From positions 1 through 41,937 of the IMG/VR virus record IMGVR_UViG_3300025133_000242: 41,937 nucleotides of DNA, one strand, 5' to 3'. The notes under the pieces were generated by a model that had not been told where the DNA came from, did no database searches, and worked only from the letters and a program-made list of their open reading frames with translations. A program made the translations under genes and the position numbers. Of the stretch, positions 1 through 6,459 are shown in pieces. Every line of letters begins with the position of its first letter. Position 1 is the first letter of the stretch. Origin of the DNA: a virus.

Positions 1-83
1 GAGGGAAGGGGGGCAACACAATCTCTCTAAATTTATAATATTATTTTTTATGTACCGGTACCTTATATAAACGGGTACCTAAG

Positions 84-102
84 GATATTAGTACCTAATA
101 TC
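84..102. repeat. Perfect 8-bp inverted repeat
   Basis: GATATTAG (84-91), a 3-nt spacer TAC, and CTAATATC (95-102) form a perfect inverted repeat. The third GTACC box sits across its centre. The short spacer fits a dimeric protein-binding site better than a terminator; no T-tract follows. Confidence 0.5.
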
Positions 103-112
103 TAGGATAAGA

Positions 113-149
113 CAATAGGTTATTAGAGATAAAGAGTAATAGGCTATTG
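113..149. repeat. Long imperfect inverted repeat upstream of the first gene
   Basis: Arms CAATAG-GT-TATTA (113-125) and TAATA-GG-CTATTG (137-149) pair over 11 of 13 positions around an 11-nt loop. As RNA this would be a stable hairpin about 45 nt before the first start codon; as DNA it could be an operator. It has no T-run, so it is not a standard terminator. Confidence 0.45.
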
Positions 150-192
150 TCACATTTGTAAATAATCGCTTTTCTATGTAATCATACTATGT

Positions 193-426
193 ATGAACTC
201 ATCACCAATAAAGCTAAAACAAAAACTATCGTCGAAAGCATCTGCTGCAAAGAAAAAGAGGGATATAGAATATGCTAAATCTCCAGCAAGAAAACGTAAG
301 AAAGCAGAGAATCAACGCATCGGCCAAAGATCAGATAGCGATTTACACCATAAATCTGATGGTAGTGTTGTTAGGATGAGTACAAAAAATAATAGAAACG
401 TGTGGAAACACGGTGAAAGAACTTAA
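193..426 (+). CDS. Small lysine/arginine-rich phage protein
   Basis: A 77-aa, strongly basic protein of unknown function. Its N-terminus reads SSPIKLKQKLSS, a looser relative of the PFKMK motif seen in the next genes, and residues 15-45 are almost all K, R, A, S and E, as in a nucleic-acid-binding or disordered tail. It opens the mini-gene array that ends near 1279; the next gene begins 10 nt after its stop (ATG 437). ATG at 193 is the first in-frame start after the non-coding left end. No enzyme motif is visible. Confidence 0.6.
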   Translation: MNSSPIKLKQKLSSKASAAKKKRDIEYAKSPARKRKKAENQRIGQRSDSDLHHKSDGSVVRMSTKNNRNVWKHGERT

Positions 427-436
427 ACGAATAGAT

Positions 437-658
437 ATGCCATGGAATGAAGACGGAACTAGGAAGCGCAGTGCGTTTTATATGAAATATCAAGGAAAAA
501 AGAAGAGTGCATTTCCTTTTGGAGGTGGCGCTGTCACTAATAGTCTCCCAACACCCAATAATGATATAGCTAGACAATCGATGCGAAATGTTGAAGAGAC
601 ATCACAAATAACTAATCAATCTTGGATGGGTGGAGATTGGTGGAATAAACGAGATTAA
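437..658 (+). CDS. Small phage protein with KRSAFYMKYQG motif
   Basis: A 73-aa protein from ATG 437; a GTG at 413 would add eight residues and overlap the previous gene by 14 nt. I prefer 437 because it sits 10 nt after the upstream stop behind an A-rich leader. The N-terminus (MPWNEDGTRKRSAF) is followed by YMKYQGKKKSAFPF, a variant of the short aromatic/basic motif of its neighbours, and the C-terminus is W/G-rich (WMGGDWWNKRD). Function unknown; I recall similar small proteins in marine Bacteroidota phages but cannot verify this here. Confidence 0.55.
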   Translation: MPWNEDGTRKRSAFYMKYQGKKKSAFPFGGGAVTNSLPTPNNDIARQSMRNVEETSQITNQSWMGGDWWNKRD

Positions 659-668
659 ACAAATAATT

Positions 669-884
669 ATGACAAAAACACCGTTTAAGATGAAAGGATT
701 TTCGGGATTTAAATCACCTGTAAAACAACGTGACACTAGTTTGACTGGTGGAATAGAGGAGAATGTCATACATGGAGGTCAAGTTTCGTTTTTGAATCCT
801 CAATATACACCAGGACATCAAAGAGGGGGAAGTGATAATAAAGAGGCACCCAAAAAGAAGAAAGCGTGGGATTACGTATACTAA
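669..884 (+). CDS. PFKMK micro-protein 1
   Basis: A 71-aa basic protein. ATG 669 is chosen over an upstream GTG (630) because 669 follows an AAACAAATAATT leader of the kind used by neighbouring genes and puts the conserved motif at the extreme N-terminus: MTKTPFKMKGFSGF. The rest is Gly/Pro/Lys-rich and ends KKKKAWDYVY. The shared N-terminal motif with the genes at 925 and 1220 indicates a paralogous set or a common sorting or binding signal. Function unknown. Confidence 0.65.
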   Translation: MTKTPFKMKGFSGFKSPVKQRDTSLTGGIEENVIHGGQVSFLNPQYTPGHQRGGSDNKEAPKKKKAWDYVY

Positions 885-924
885 ATATAAACAAAAATTA
901 TAGCAAGAAACTAAAACAAATAAT

Positions 925-1179
925 ATGAGCGTACCATTTAAGATGAAAGGATGGAGTCCTTTTACAGCAACTGATAGAAATAGATCAAGATCACAATACA
1001 AAGCTCCTGGATTTTTCGCTTCTAGTAGAAAGAAAAGATCGTGGGTGATGGGTCATGAATTGAAAAGCCAACATGAAGCAGATAGAAAAGATATTGTTGA
1101 AAGTGTAAATGACATGAGTAAGAAAGAAATTCGACAGTACATTAGAGATCAGAAAAAACATAATTCTTACCGTAGATAA
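925..1179 (+). CDS. PFKMK micro-protein 2
   Basis: An 84-aa basic protein beginning MSVPFKMKGWSPF, the same motif as the genes at 669 and 1220. Residues 30-84 are charged and probably helical (RKKRSW, then a K/D/E/R-rich segment), which could bind nucleic acid or form a coiled coil. The leader AAACTAAAACAAATAAT is almost the same as those of its neighbours and has no Shine-Dalgarno box. A repeated hairpin (1183-1198) lies just after its stop. Function unknown. Confidence 0.65.
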   Translation: MSVPFKMKGWSPFTATDRNRSRSQYKAPGFFASSRKKRSWVMGHELKSQHEADRKDIVESVNDMSKKEIRQYIRDQKKHNSYRR

Positions 1180-1182
1180 AAC

Positions 1183-1198
1183 ATAGGGAAAACTCTAT
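1183..1198 (+). repeat. Intergenic hairpin, copy 1
   Basis: ATAGGG-AAAA-CTCTAT folds as a 6-bp stem with one G-U pair (G1187-U1194). A sister copy at 1287-1305 has G-C in the matching place. Both lie between a stop codon and an A-rich leader, suggesting a processed or stabilising RNA element. No T-run follows. Confidence 0.5.
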
Positions 1199-1219
1199 AC
1201 AACAAATAAAACAAAAACT

Positions 1220-1279
1220 ATGTCAGGAACACCATTTAAAATGAAGCCGTTCAATCCAAAAGACGTTAAGACAGATTAA
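1220..1279 (+). CDS. PFKMK micro-protein 3 (19 aa)
   Basis: ATG 1220 to TAA 1277-1279 encodes MSGTPFKMKPFNPKDVKTD. It is far below usual gene-length cut-offs, yet three signs support it: its N-terminus matches the PFKMK motif of the genes at 669 and 925, it has the same AAACAAATAAAACAAAAACT-type leader, and it sits between the two copies of the intergenic hairpin. It may be a real micropeptide or a decayed relative of its neighbours. If real, the motif alone would be nearly the whole protein, implying that the motif itself is functional. Confidence 0.5.
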   Translation: MSGTPFKMKPFNPKDVKTD

Positions 1280-1286
1280 AAAATAA

Positions 1287-1305
1287 TATAGGGAAAGACC
1301 CTATA
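1287..1305 (+). repeat. Intergenic hairpin, copy 2
   Basis: TATAGGG-AAAGA-CCCTATA is a perfect 7-bp inverted repeat. It matches the copy at 1183-1198 in sequence and in position relative to the flanking genes. The G-U versus G-C difference between the two copies keeps the stem intact, which points to selection on RNA pairing, though two copies are weak proof. Confidence 0.5.
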
Positions 1306-1334
1306 CCGCAAATAACCTAAAAAACCAAAAAACA

Positions 1335-1628
1335 ATGACTTATTTGTATTACAAGAGTACGTCAAGTACGTACGCCCAAAAACCGAATGAAAAAACTATT
1401 GAGCAGTGGACACACCTCGCAGAGAAAAAAAACTGGAGGATAACCCAATTACCCAATGGATTTTACCAAACGGAGTGCCAAAACCCTGATAATGAAAAGG
1501 ATTGGCACGATGTAACCAGACGAGAAACCATAGAAGGTGCTGAAGCAGCAATTAACGGAAGCATCGACCATTTCTCGAAAAAGTTAGAGGCTATCAAAGG
1601 CCCGAAAGTAGTGAAAACATTTGAATAA
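1335..1628 (+). CDS. Conserved-looking small phage protein
   Basis: A 97-aa soluble protein with no recognised domain. It looks well folded: tryptophans at about residues 26 and 34, a central WRITQLPNGFYQTEC strand-turn-strand segment, then WHDVTRRETIEGAEAAI as a likely helix, ending KGPKVVKTFE. It is the last gene before a clear terminator (1638-1664), so it closes the first transcription unit of small genes. The ATG is preceded by an A-rich leader. Function unknown. Confidence 0.7.
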   Translation: MTYLYYKSTSSTYAQKPNEKTIEQWTHLAEKKNWRITQLPNGFYQTECQNPDNEKDWHDVTRRETIEGAEAAINGSIDHFSKKLEAIKGPKVVKTFE

Positions 1629-1637
1629 ACAAAAGAA

Positions 1638-1664
1638 GGGGAGAGCAACCTCTCCTCTCTTTTT
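1638..1664 (+). terminator. Rho-independent terminator
   Basis: GGGGAGAG (1638-1645), loop CAAC, CTCTCCTC (1650-1657) give an 8-bp stem with one G-U pair, followed by TCTTTTT. It begins 9 nt after the stop of the 97-aa gene and separates the mini-gene array from the next gene. There are only 16 nt before the GTG start at 1681, too few for an obvious promoter, so some read-through is likely. Confidence 0.8.
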
Positions 1665-1680
1665 AAAAAAATAACTCATA

Positions 1681-3297
1681 GTGGCGAAAAAGCATTTGAT
1701 AAAAGATAAAAAAGGAAATGTGGTGAAAGTGCTACCTTGGCCGTGGGATGAGGATGATAGCGACCGCCCAATAGATGACAGTGATGACCCAAGTGGCGGC
1801 GGAGGGTTTAGTGGTGGTGGTGGAGCGCCTCCACCGACTTTAGTTCCTGGGGAAGCAATTTGGTTATTTATGCCTGCTGTCGATTTAATCACGGGGGCGA
1901 TTAATCTAAACCCAAATAATCCTATAGGACCAGTCAGCATGTTTGGGGTAGAAAATAATAATTGGTGTTTTCCAAATGGAAGTTGCGCTTTAAATCTTGA
2001 GCCTAACCTGCGTTGTTGTGGTTGTCAGTTTCCAAATTTTAATAATTATCCGCCGTGTGGTTCTCCAACTACAGTTTCTGGATGTCCTGGTACTTTCAAT
2101 GGTGGTGGTGGATCTTTTTCTGGACTTAATTATTGCAGTTGGAATCAAATTGGTTGGCCGTTTAGCACTGTAACTATTAAAGCTAGAATATACACTGAAA
2201 CCGTAGGTCAACTTGCTCACTGTTTAAATGTGGGTTCGTTAGATGTAAGGTGGAATACACAATCATCTCATTATGGAGCTAACCATGTTCAACCAACTAT
2301 ATCGGGTGGACACGGAACGTTTTCTAACCTTCAAACTCCTACATGGACACAACCGGCTAACCCTGGAGGTGGTCCATATAGTGGAGACGCTGTAGATTTT
2401 GAAATAACACACACGGGCATGCATGATAGTGGTTTCCCACATACACCAGCCCCAAACTGTGGATATTGTAACGAGCCAGATCCAGCAGGTAATCAGAGTA
2501 TTATAATTGAAGGCATATTTACCACTGGGCAGCAAATGGTGGAAATATTGGAAGTAATATACAGTACACCAGGGGGTAATCATACTTTTAATCCATACCA
2601 AAACGCTTGGACCCACCCACCGGTTACTACTAATTTTCCTCCAATACAGCCTAATAATATGTATAGGGCTGGTATTAACTTTTTTTACAATAGTCTTACT
2701 AACACCGTACTTTATAACAGCCCTTGCACTTCTCCACTAACCCCTATTTTTAACAGTTGGCCGTATGGGTTTAGAACTGATTGGGAGCACGATCCAAATG
2801 ATCCTGATAAAACGTTGTCAACAGCAAATACCCTTACATACCCGTTTATAAGTGGAGTACTTAATACAACTACGTGTGTTCACGATGGGATGCAACCTAT
2901 TGCTTTAGGAGCACCCGCTACTGTACAAGATTTAGATAACGAAGCAACTTGTAATCTTTCAGGGGCTTGGCCGACGAATCCAAATTGGTACCCCCATATG
3001 CAAGCAAAACAGGATGCAAATATTATCCATCCAAATCAATCTACTTTTTGTGAGTGGGCTAGAGATTGGATAAATGGTGGGAGCGTACCGAATAGTTTTG
3101 ATCAAAGAGCGGTAGCGTGGGGATATACAACGCAAGATTTAGAGAATTTAGCGACTGATTGTGGGTGTTGTGATACTTTAGGAGTTGCTACTGTCCCCAA
3201 TCACGATCCAGCAGGTAATTTGTTACCTATTGCTGGAGATAGCCCAAGTGGTTTGGCACCTCATTTAGGTGTACTTGCAGATTGGATACACCCATAA
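1681..3297 (+). CDS. Gly/Asn/Cys-rich virion-type protein
   Basis: A 538-aa protein starting at GTG 1681 (MAKKHLIKDKKGN). A short charged N-terminus leads into an acidic run (DEDDSDRPIDDSDD) and two glycine-rich linkers around residues 38-48 and 140-146. The remainder is rich in Asn, Pro, Gly, Thr and aromatic residues with many paired cysteines (NLRCCGCQF; DCGCCDTLG near the C-terminus), similar in composition to the giant tail protein at 22351. No signal peptide or membrane segment is visible. A surface or appendage protein of the virion is the best guess; the fold is not recognised. Confidence 0.55.
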   Translation: MAKKHLIKDKKGNVVKVLPWPWDEDDSDRPIDDSDDPSGGGGFSGGGGAPPPTLVPGEAIWLFMPAVDLITGAINLNPNNPIGPVSMFGVENNNWCFPNGSCALNLEPNLRCCGCQFPNFNNYPPCGSPTTVSGCPGTFNGGGGSFSGLNYCSWNQIGWPFSTVTIKARIYTETVGQLAHCLNVGSLDVRWNTQSSHYGANHVQPTISGGHGTFSNLQTPTWTQPANPGGGPYSGDAVDFEITHTGMHDSGFPHTPAPNCGYCNEPDPAGNQSIIIEGIFTTGQQMVEILEVIYSTPGGNHTFNPYQNAWTHPPVTTNFPPIQPNNMYRAGINFFYNSLTNTVLYNSPCTSPLTPIFNSWPYGFRTDWEHDPNDPDKTLSTANTLTYPFISGVLNTTTCVHDGMQPIALGAPATVQDLDNEATCNLSGAWPTNPNWYPHMQAKQDANIIHPNQSTFCEWARDWINGGSVPNSFDQRAVAWGYTTQDLENLATDCGCCDTLGVATVPNHDPAGNLLPIAGDSPSGLAPHLGVLADWIHP

Positions 3298-3305
3298 AAT
3301 ATAAC

Positions 3306-3330
3306 AAATTAAATTAAATTAAATTAAATT
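3306..3330 (+). repeat. (AAATT)x5 leader repeat before groEL
   Basis: Five tandem copies of AAATT, followed by AAAAAC and the groEL ATG. Flavobacterial ribosome-binding regions are A-rich and lack Shine-Dalgarno boxes; similar TAAATT runs precede the genes at 9685 and 33266, and a shorter form precedes the capsid gene. A tract like this could both enhance translation and vary in length by slippage. Confidence 0.6.
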
Positions 3331-3336
3331 AAAAAC

Positions 3337-4902
3337 ATGGAATACAACTTACCTAGTGAGATTGTCAAGGATTTAAACTTTGGTAATAACGCTAAACAAA
3401 GAATAATATATGGAGTAGACAAATTAACACAAGCTGTTAAATCTACTTTAGGTGCATCAGGTAAATGTGTAATTTACGAAGATGCCCGAGGGAAACCGGT
3501 CATAACAAAAGACGGTGTAACAGTAGCAGAGTCTGTTGTCTTATTTGATCCGGTTGAAAACATAGGGGCTACGCTTATTAAAGAAGCGGCTCGAAACACG
3601 GTACGGGAGGCCGGGGATGGTACTACTACTGCCACTGTTATAGCTGAAGCGCTGATAAAAGAAGTTGACAAACAAGGAGAGGGAACGTCTATCAGGGAAA
3701 TTAAAGAAGGTATTAACTCTGGACTTGAAAAAGTTAATGAATATCTTGAAAAAGTCTCTGTTAATATTGAGGGTGATATGCTAGAGTCTGTTAGTTCTAT
3801 TAGTTCTAACAATGATATTGCTCTTGGTAAAATTATTGCAGAGGCTTACAAGGAAGTAGGGAAGGATGGGGTTGTTTTAATGGAAGAATCAGAGACAGAA
3901 AAGACCTATGTTGAACTAGTTGACGGTGTTCAGATGGATGTTGGACTTACATCTCCGCACTTTACTACAGATACAGAAAAACAACGCGCGATATTGGAAG
4001 ACCCACTAGTCTTAATTATTGCATCGGAGATTCCTAATGTAAGAAAAATACAAAAGATCTTAGAATTTGTTATAAAGAACAAAAAACCGCTTTTAATAGT
4101 TGCTCCGGTTGACCAACAAGTAAAAGCGGCACTTTTAATGAACAAGGTCAAGGGTAATATCAAGGTAAATGTAATTGACCTTCCGGGTTTTGGCCCAACA
4201 AAGCTAGATACTATAGAAGATTTAGCACTTTTGACCGGGGCTAAGGTGATAAATGAGGAACTTGGTGATGATTTAGACCTAGTTGACGTAGATTGCTTAG
4301 GAAAAGTGGAAAAAAGTGTTACAGATGACAAAAATACTGTAATTACTACTTATGACGTTGCTGATAGTCTTGATGAGAGAATAAAAGAAGTTAAAAAAGC
4401 TATCAAAAAAGAGAAGAATGGATTTTTAAAGAAGAAACAAGAGGATAGATTAGCAATGTTGACAGGTTCTGTTGGAATTGTAAAAGTTGGTGCTAATTCT
4501 AAAGTTGAACTCAAAGAAAAAAAAGATAGAGCAGAGGATGCTATCTACGCTACAAAAGCGGCTTTGAAAGAAGGTATCGTCCCAGGTGGTGGAGTTGCCC
4601 TGCTCAATGCTTCAGATAATATATCCGTTAAAACAGTGGGTGAAAAGATACTAATGGAAGCTATTAAAGCTCCTTACAATGTTATCTTAGAAAATGCTGG
4701 TATAGAGAATGTAGACTTACCAAGAGAAGATGGATATGGTATCGATGTTATAAGTGGTAACGGTGTAGATATGATAGAGCGTGGAATTATAGATCCACTA
4801 CTCGTTACTAAGTCTGCTTTAAAAAATGCTGTAAGTGTAGTATCAACGATTATATCAGCTGATTGTGTAATTTCAAATATGAGGACGAATGAAAGCAATT
4901 AA
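3337..4902 (+). CDS. groEL: Phage chaperonin GroEL (Hsp60)
   Basis: A 521-aa group I chaperonin, an ATP-driven folding chamber in the cytoplasm. The equatorial ATP-site residues are present: TKDG with D59 (E. coli D52), AGDGTTTAT with D94 (D87) and D401 (D398), plus PGGGVALL. The apical part aligns throughout (SPHF, KPLLIVAP, LPGFG), though the substrate/GroES-contact tyrosines Y199 and Y203 are replaced by L and H. It ends right after the equatorial domain and lacks the GGM tail, so it is about 25 residues shorter than E. coli GroEL. Hand alignment places N448, V459 and D460 at the ring-ring contact positions R452, S463 and V464. Its 3' end overlaps groES by 14 nt. It is flanked by phage genes on the same strand, so it is a true phage gene. 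Confidence 0.95.
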   Translation: MEYNLPSEIVKDLNFGNNAKQRIIYGVDKLTQAVKSTLGASGKCVIYEDARGKPVITKDGVTVAESVVLFDPVENIGATLIKEAARNTVREAGDGTTTATVIAEALIKEVDKQGEGTSIREIKEGINSGLEKVNEYLEKVSVNIEGDMLESVSSISSNNDIALGKIIAEAYKEVGKDGVVLMEESETEKTYVELVDGVQMDVGLTSPHFTTDTEKQRAILEDPLVLIIASEIPNVRKIQKILEFVIKNKKPLLIVAPVDQQVKAALLMNKVKGNIKVNVIDLPGFGPTKLDTIEDLALLTGAKVINEELGDDLDLVDVDCLGKVEKSVTDDKNTVITTYDVADSLDERIKEVKKAIKKEKNGFLKKKQEDRLAMLTGSVGIVKVGANSKVELKEKKDRAEDAIYATKAALKEGIVPGGGVALLNASDNISVKTVGEKILMEAIKAPYNVILENAGIENVDLPREDGYGIDVISGNGVDMIERGIIDPLLVTKSALKNAVSVVSTIISADCVISNMRTNESN

Positions 4903-5146
4903 TCACTATATAATTATAGAAAAAATAAAAGAGGGACCTAAAAAAGTTGGTGGTTTAATTATGACAGACGAAACCGATGTTGACAATAGGTACTTAAAAG
5001 CAAATATAATTTCTACAGGAAACCTCGTAGAAGGATTAAAAGATGGAGATATAATATATTACGATAAACATGCGGGACACGCAATATCGTGGAAAGACAC
5101 ATTATACCATGTAATCCGTTCACAAGACGTTGTTTTAGTAGAATAA
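4889..5146 (+). CDS. groES: Phage co-chaperonin GroES
   Basis: An 85-aa Cpn10 that should cap the GroEL chamber. The mobile loop has the expected VGGLIMTDE segment (residues 20-28), with LIM in place of the IVL tripeptide that binds GroEL. The core continues as KANIISTGN, DGDIIYYDK and a C-terminal DVVLVE strand. E. coli GroES has 97 residues; the missing length lies between ISTGN and DGD, where the roof hairpin of the dome is encoded. T4 gp31 also lacks that roof. The ATG overlaps the end of groEL, so the two are translationally coupled, in the reverse of the usual bacterial groES-groEL order. Confidence 0.9.
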   Translation: MKAINHYIIIEKIKEGPKKVGGLIMTDETDVDNRYLKANIISTGNLVEGLKDGDIIYYDKHAGHAISWKDTLYHVIRSQDVVLVE

Positions 5147-5222
5147 ATTAAACCTAAACCACAAACCAAAACCCTTAAACTCAAAACAACAAACAAATTA
5201 TTAATTTAAAAAACAAAAAGAA

Positions 5223-5588
5223 ATGATTTTTAAAATCACAACAATCACAACATCTGCTGACACAGCTATTGAAACCACGCTAGATATGCGTAATTTTTAT
5301 GCGCTTTTAAATGCTGCAAGCACTCTTACTTGTACTTATACTTCAGGTAATGTTGTTGCGGGAAAAACAGTAGTGTTTACTTGCACTGGTGCAACTGGTG
5401 CAGAAACACAATTAAATGTAAACCGTTTACAAGCTTGGTTTGGTAACTTGATGGCTAAAAGTATGTTAAATGGTTCAATGGTAACAGGAATTTATATCAT
5501 GAACCTAGCATCTATAGTTGCTGACGCTGGTTTAACGTATACTGGAGCAACGACTTCACCGTTAACTACAACTGTTGTTAATAGCTAA
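5223..5588 (+). CDS. Small Thr/Ala-rich protein, possibly structural
   Basis: A 121-aa protein of unknown function. It is rich in Thr, Ala, Gly and Val and predicted mostly beta (TLTCTYTSGNVVAGKTVVFT), with one amphipathic helix around QAWFGNLMAKSMLNG. The composition fits a small virion or decoration protein. It follows groES after a 76-nt A/C-rich, G-poor gap that contains no ORF and no clear promoter. The next gene begins 6 nt after its stop. Confidence 0.55.
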   Translation: MIFKITTITTSADTAIETTLDMRNFYALLNAASTLTCTYTSGNVVAGKTVVFTCTGATGAETQLNVNRLQAWFGNLMAKSMLNGSMVTGIYIMNLASIVADAGLTYTGATTSPLTTTVVNS

Positions 5589-5594
5589 TAACAA

Positions 5595-6035
5595 TTGAGA
5601 CTAACCGCGCAGGATCTGCGTGAATTAAATATCCTTAAGTATTACAGGCTCACTAGAAAGTGGGTCTGTAAGACTTACGGGATTAAAGATGCAGACTTAG
5701 AACTTTTAATTTATTTAGATTGTAAAGGAAGATTTACACGAAAAGATTTCATGGATGGCGTTTATACTTATTCATGGGATAAAGCAAGATGGGAGAGACT
5801 AAGAAAAGGTGGTTGGATAGATACTTGGAGACATCGCAATAGAACTACTATAATGTACTCTGTATTTAAAACATCTTGGAAATGCTCTCAAATGATAAGT
5901 AGGATATATAGAATCCTATTAGGTGAGGAAGACTTACCCACTTCAGAAAGAAGTGTATTCTATAAGAATAAATCATATTCAGATAAAGTTTATAATAAAG
6001 CTATAGATGATATGATTAAAGATAAAGACAGGTAA
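5595..6035 (+). CDS. Winged-helix-like DNA-binding protein
   Basis: A 146-aa basic protein beginning at TTG 5595 (MRLTAQDLRELNILKYYRL), with no good in-frame ATG nearby. The pattern LELLIYLDCKGRFTRKDF followed by ARWERLRKGGWIDTW and a basic turn (RHRNRTTIMYSV) matches a MarR-type winged helix: helix, recognition helix, then a beta wing. MarR-type proteins bind operator DNA as dimers, so it could regulate phage or host genes. Its stop shares bases with the ATG of the next gene (TAATG), and it stands before the HExxH and holin genes. The call rests on a motif read by eye. Confidence 0.55.
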   Translation: MRLTAQDLRELNILKYYRLTRKWVCKTYGIKDADLELLIYLDCKGRFTRKDFMDGVYTYSWDKARWERLRKGGWIDTWRHRNRTTIMYSVFKTSWKCSQMISRIYRILLGEEDLPTSERSVFYKNKSYSDKVYNKAIDDMIKDKDR

Positions 6036-6454
6036 TGGGGTTTAAACTAGGAACAGAAAGAGGTTTAGAAGCTACTGGCGGTGAAATCAGGAATAAAATG
6101 CGATTTCATCAAGAAGCTGGTGGAGACGCGTCTGTACCTGGAACACCTGTTATTAGAACAAATTTAGAAGAAGGAGTTTTAGGGGAGGCTAATATGGATG
6201 GAAGTATCTACGTTAACGATATGATAATACCTGGTAGTTCTGAAGAAAGGAAAGTGGTTAATCACGAAATGCGACACGCTACTGATATAAAAATAGGTAA
6301 GTTAGAATATGGAGATTACCATGTTAAGTGGAATGGAGAAACGTTTGAAAGAAGAAATATAATGGGTATGGATATGATAAAAGTAGATGGAGAATGGAAA
6401 GAAGCTGGTGATGGTGATTTTCCATGGGAAAATGAAGCAAATAATGGAAATTAA
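6035..6454 (+). CDS. HExxH-type putative metallopeptidase-like protein
   Basis: A 139-aa protein with VVNHEMRHATD at residues 74-84, a short HExxH zinc-site motif (H77, E78, H81) on a predicted helix, preceded by GSIYVNDMI, the kind of edge strand found before the active helix in zincins. The protein is small for a full peptidase and a third ligand is not certain. Its ATG overlaps the previous stop and the holin gene follows 5 nt later, so a role at lysis (cleaving peptidoglycan cross-links or a regulator) or in virion maturation is possible. There is no signal peptide. Confidence 0.5.
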   Translation: MGFKLGTERGLEATGGEIRNKMRFHQEAGGDASVPGTPVIRTNLEEGVLGEANMDGSIYVNDMIIPGSSEERKVVNHEMRHATDIKIGKLEYGDYHVKWNGETFERRNIMGMDMIKVDGEWKEAGDGDFPWENEANNGN

Positions 6455-6459
6455 TTTAA

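Larger units (their letters stand above)
1..192. promoter_or_regulatory. Non-coding left end with repeated GTACC boxes
   Basis: No open frame of note lies before the first gene. The stretch holds GTACCGGTAC, a perfect 10-bp palindrome (52-61), and three direct copies of a GGTACCTWA-like box at 57-65, 74-82 and 90-98, spaced 17 and 16 bp. Two inverted repeats follow and are listed separately. The density of symmetric elements just before a run of co-directional genes suggests a control region (operator, promoter or RNA leader). I could not find a convincing flavobacterial promoter (TTG plus TAnnTTTG), so its role is inference. Confidence 0.4.

Noticed and set aside
630-668. GTG 630 as the start of PFKMK micro-protein 1
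   Set aside because: It lies within the previous gene and pushes the shared motif 15 residues inward; ATG 669 has the family leader and motif position.
3306-3330. Tandem AAATT repeat as a CRISPR or origin iteron array
   Set aside because: Five-base units without spacers, directly abutting a start codon; a leader tract explains it.
3474-4331. Antisense ORFs of 112 and 133 aa inside groEL
   Set aside because: Low-complexity Ser/Ile/Phe translations with no start context; shadows of the strongly conserved groEL frame.
3337-5146. GroEL-GroES as host contamination or assembly chimera
   Set aside because: Same strand, leaders and base composition as flanking phage genes, reversed order and a shortened GroES; all fit a resident phage pair.
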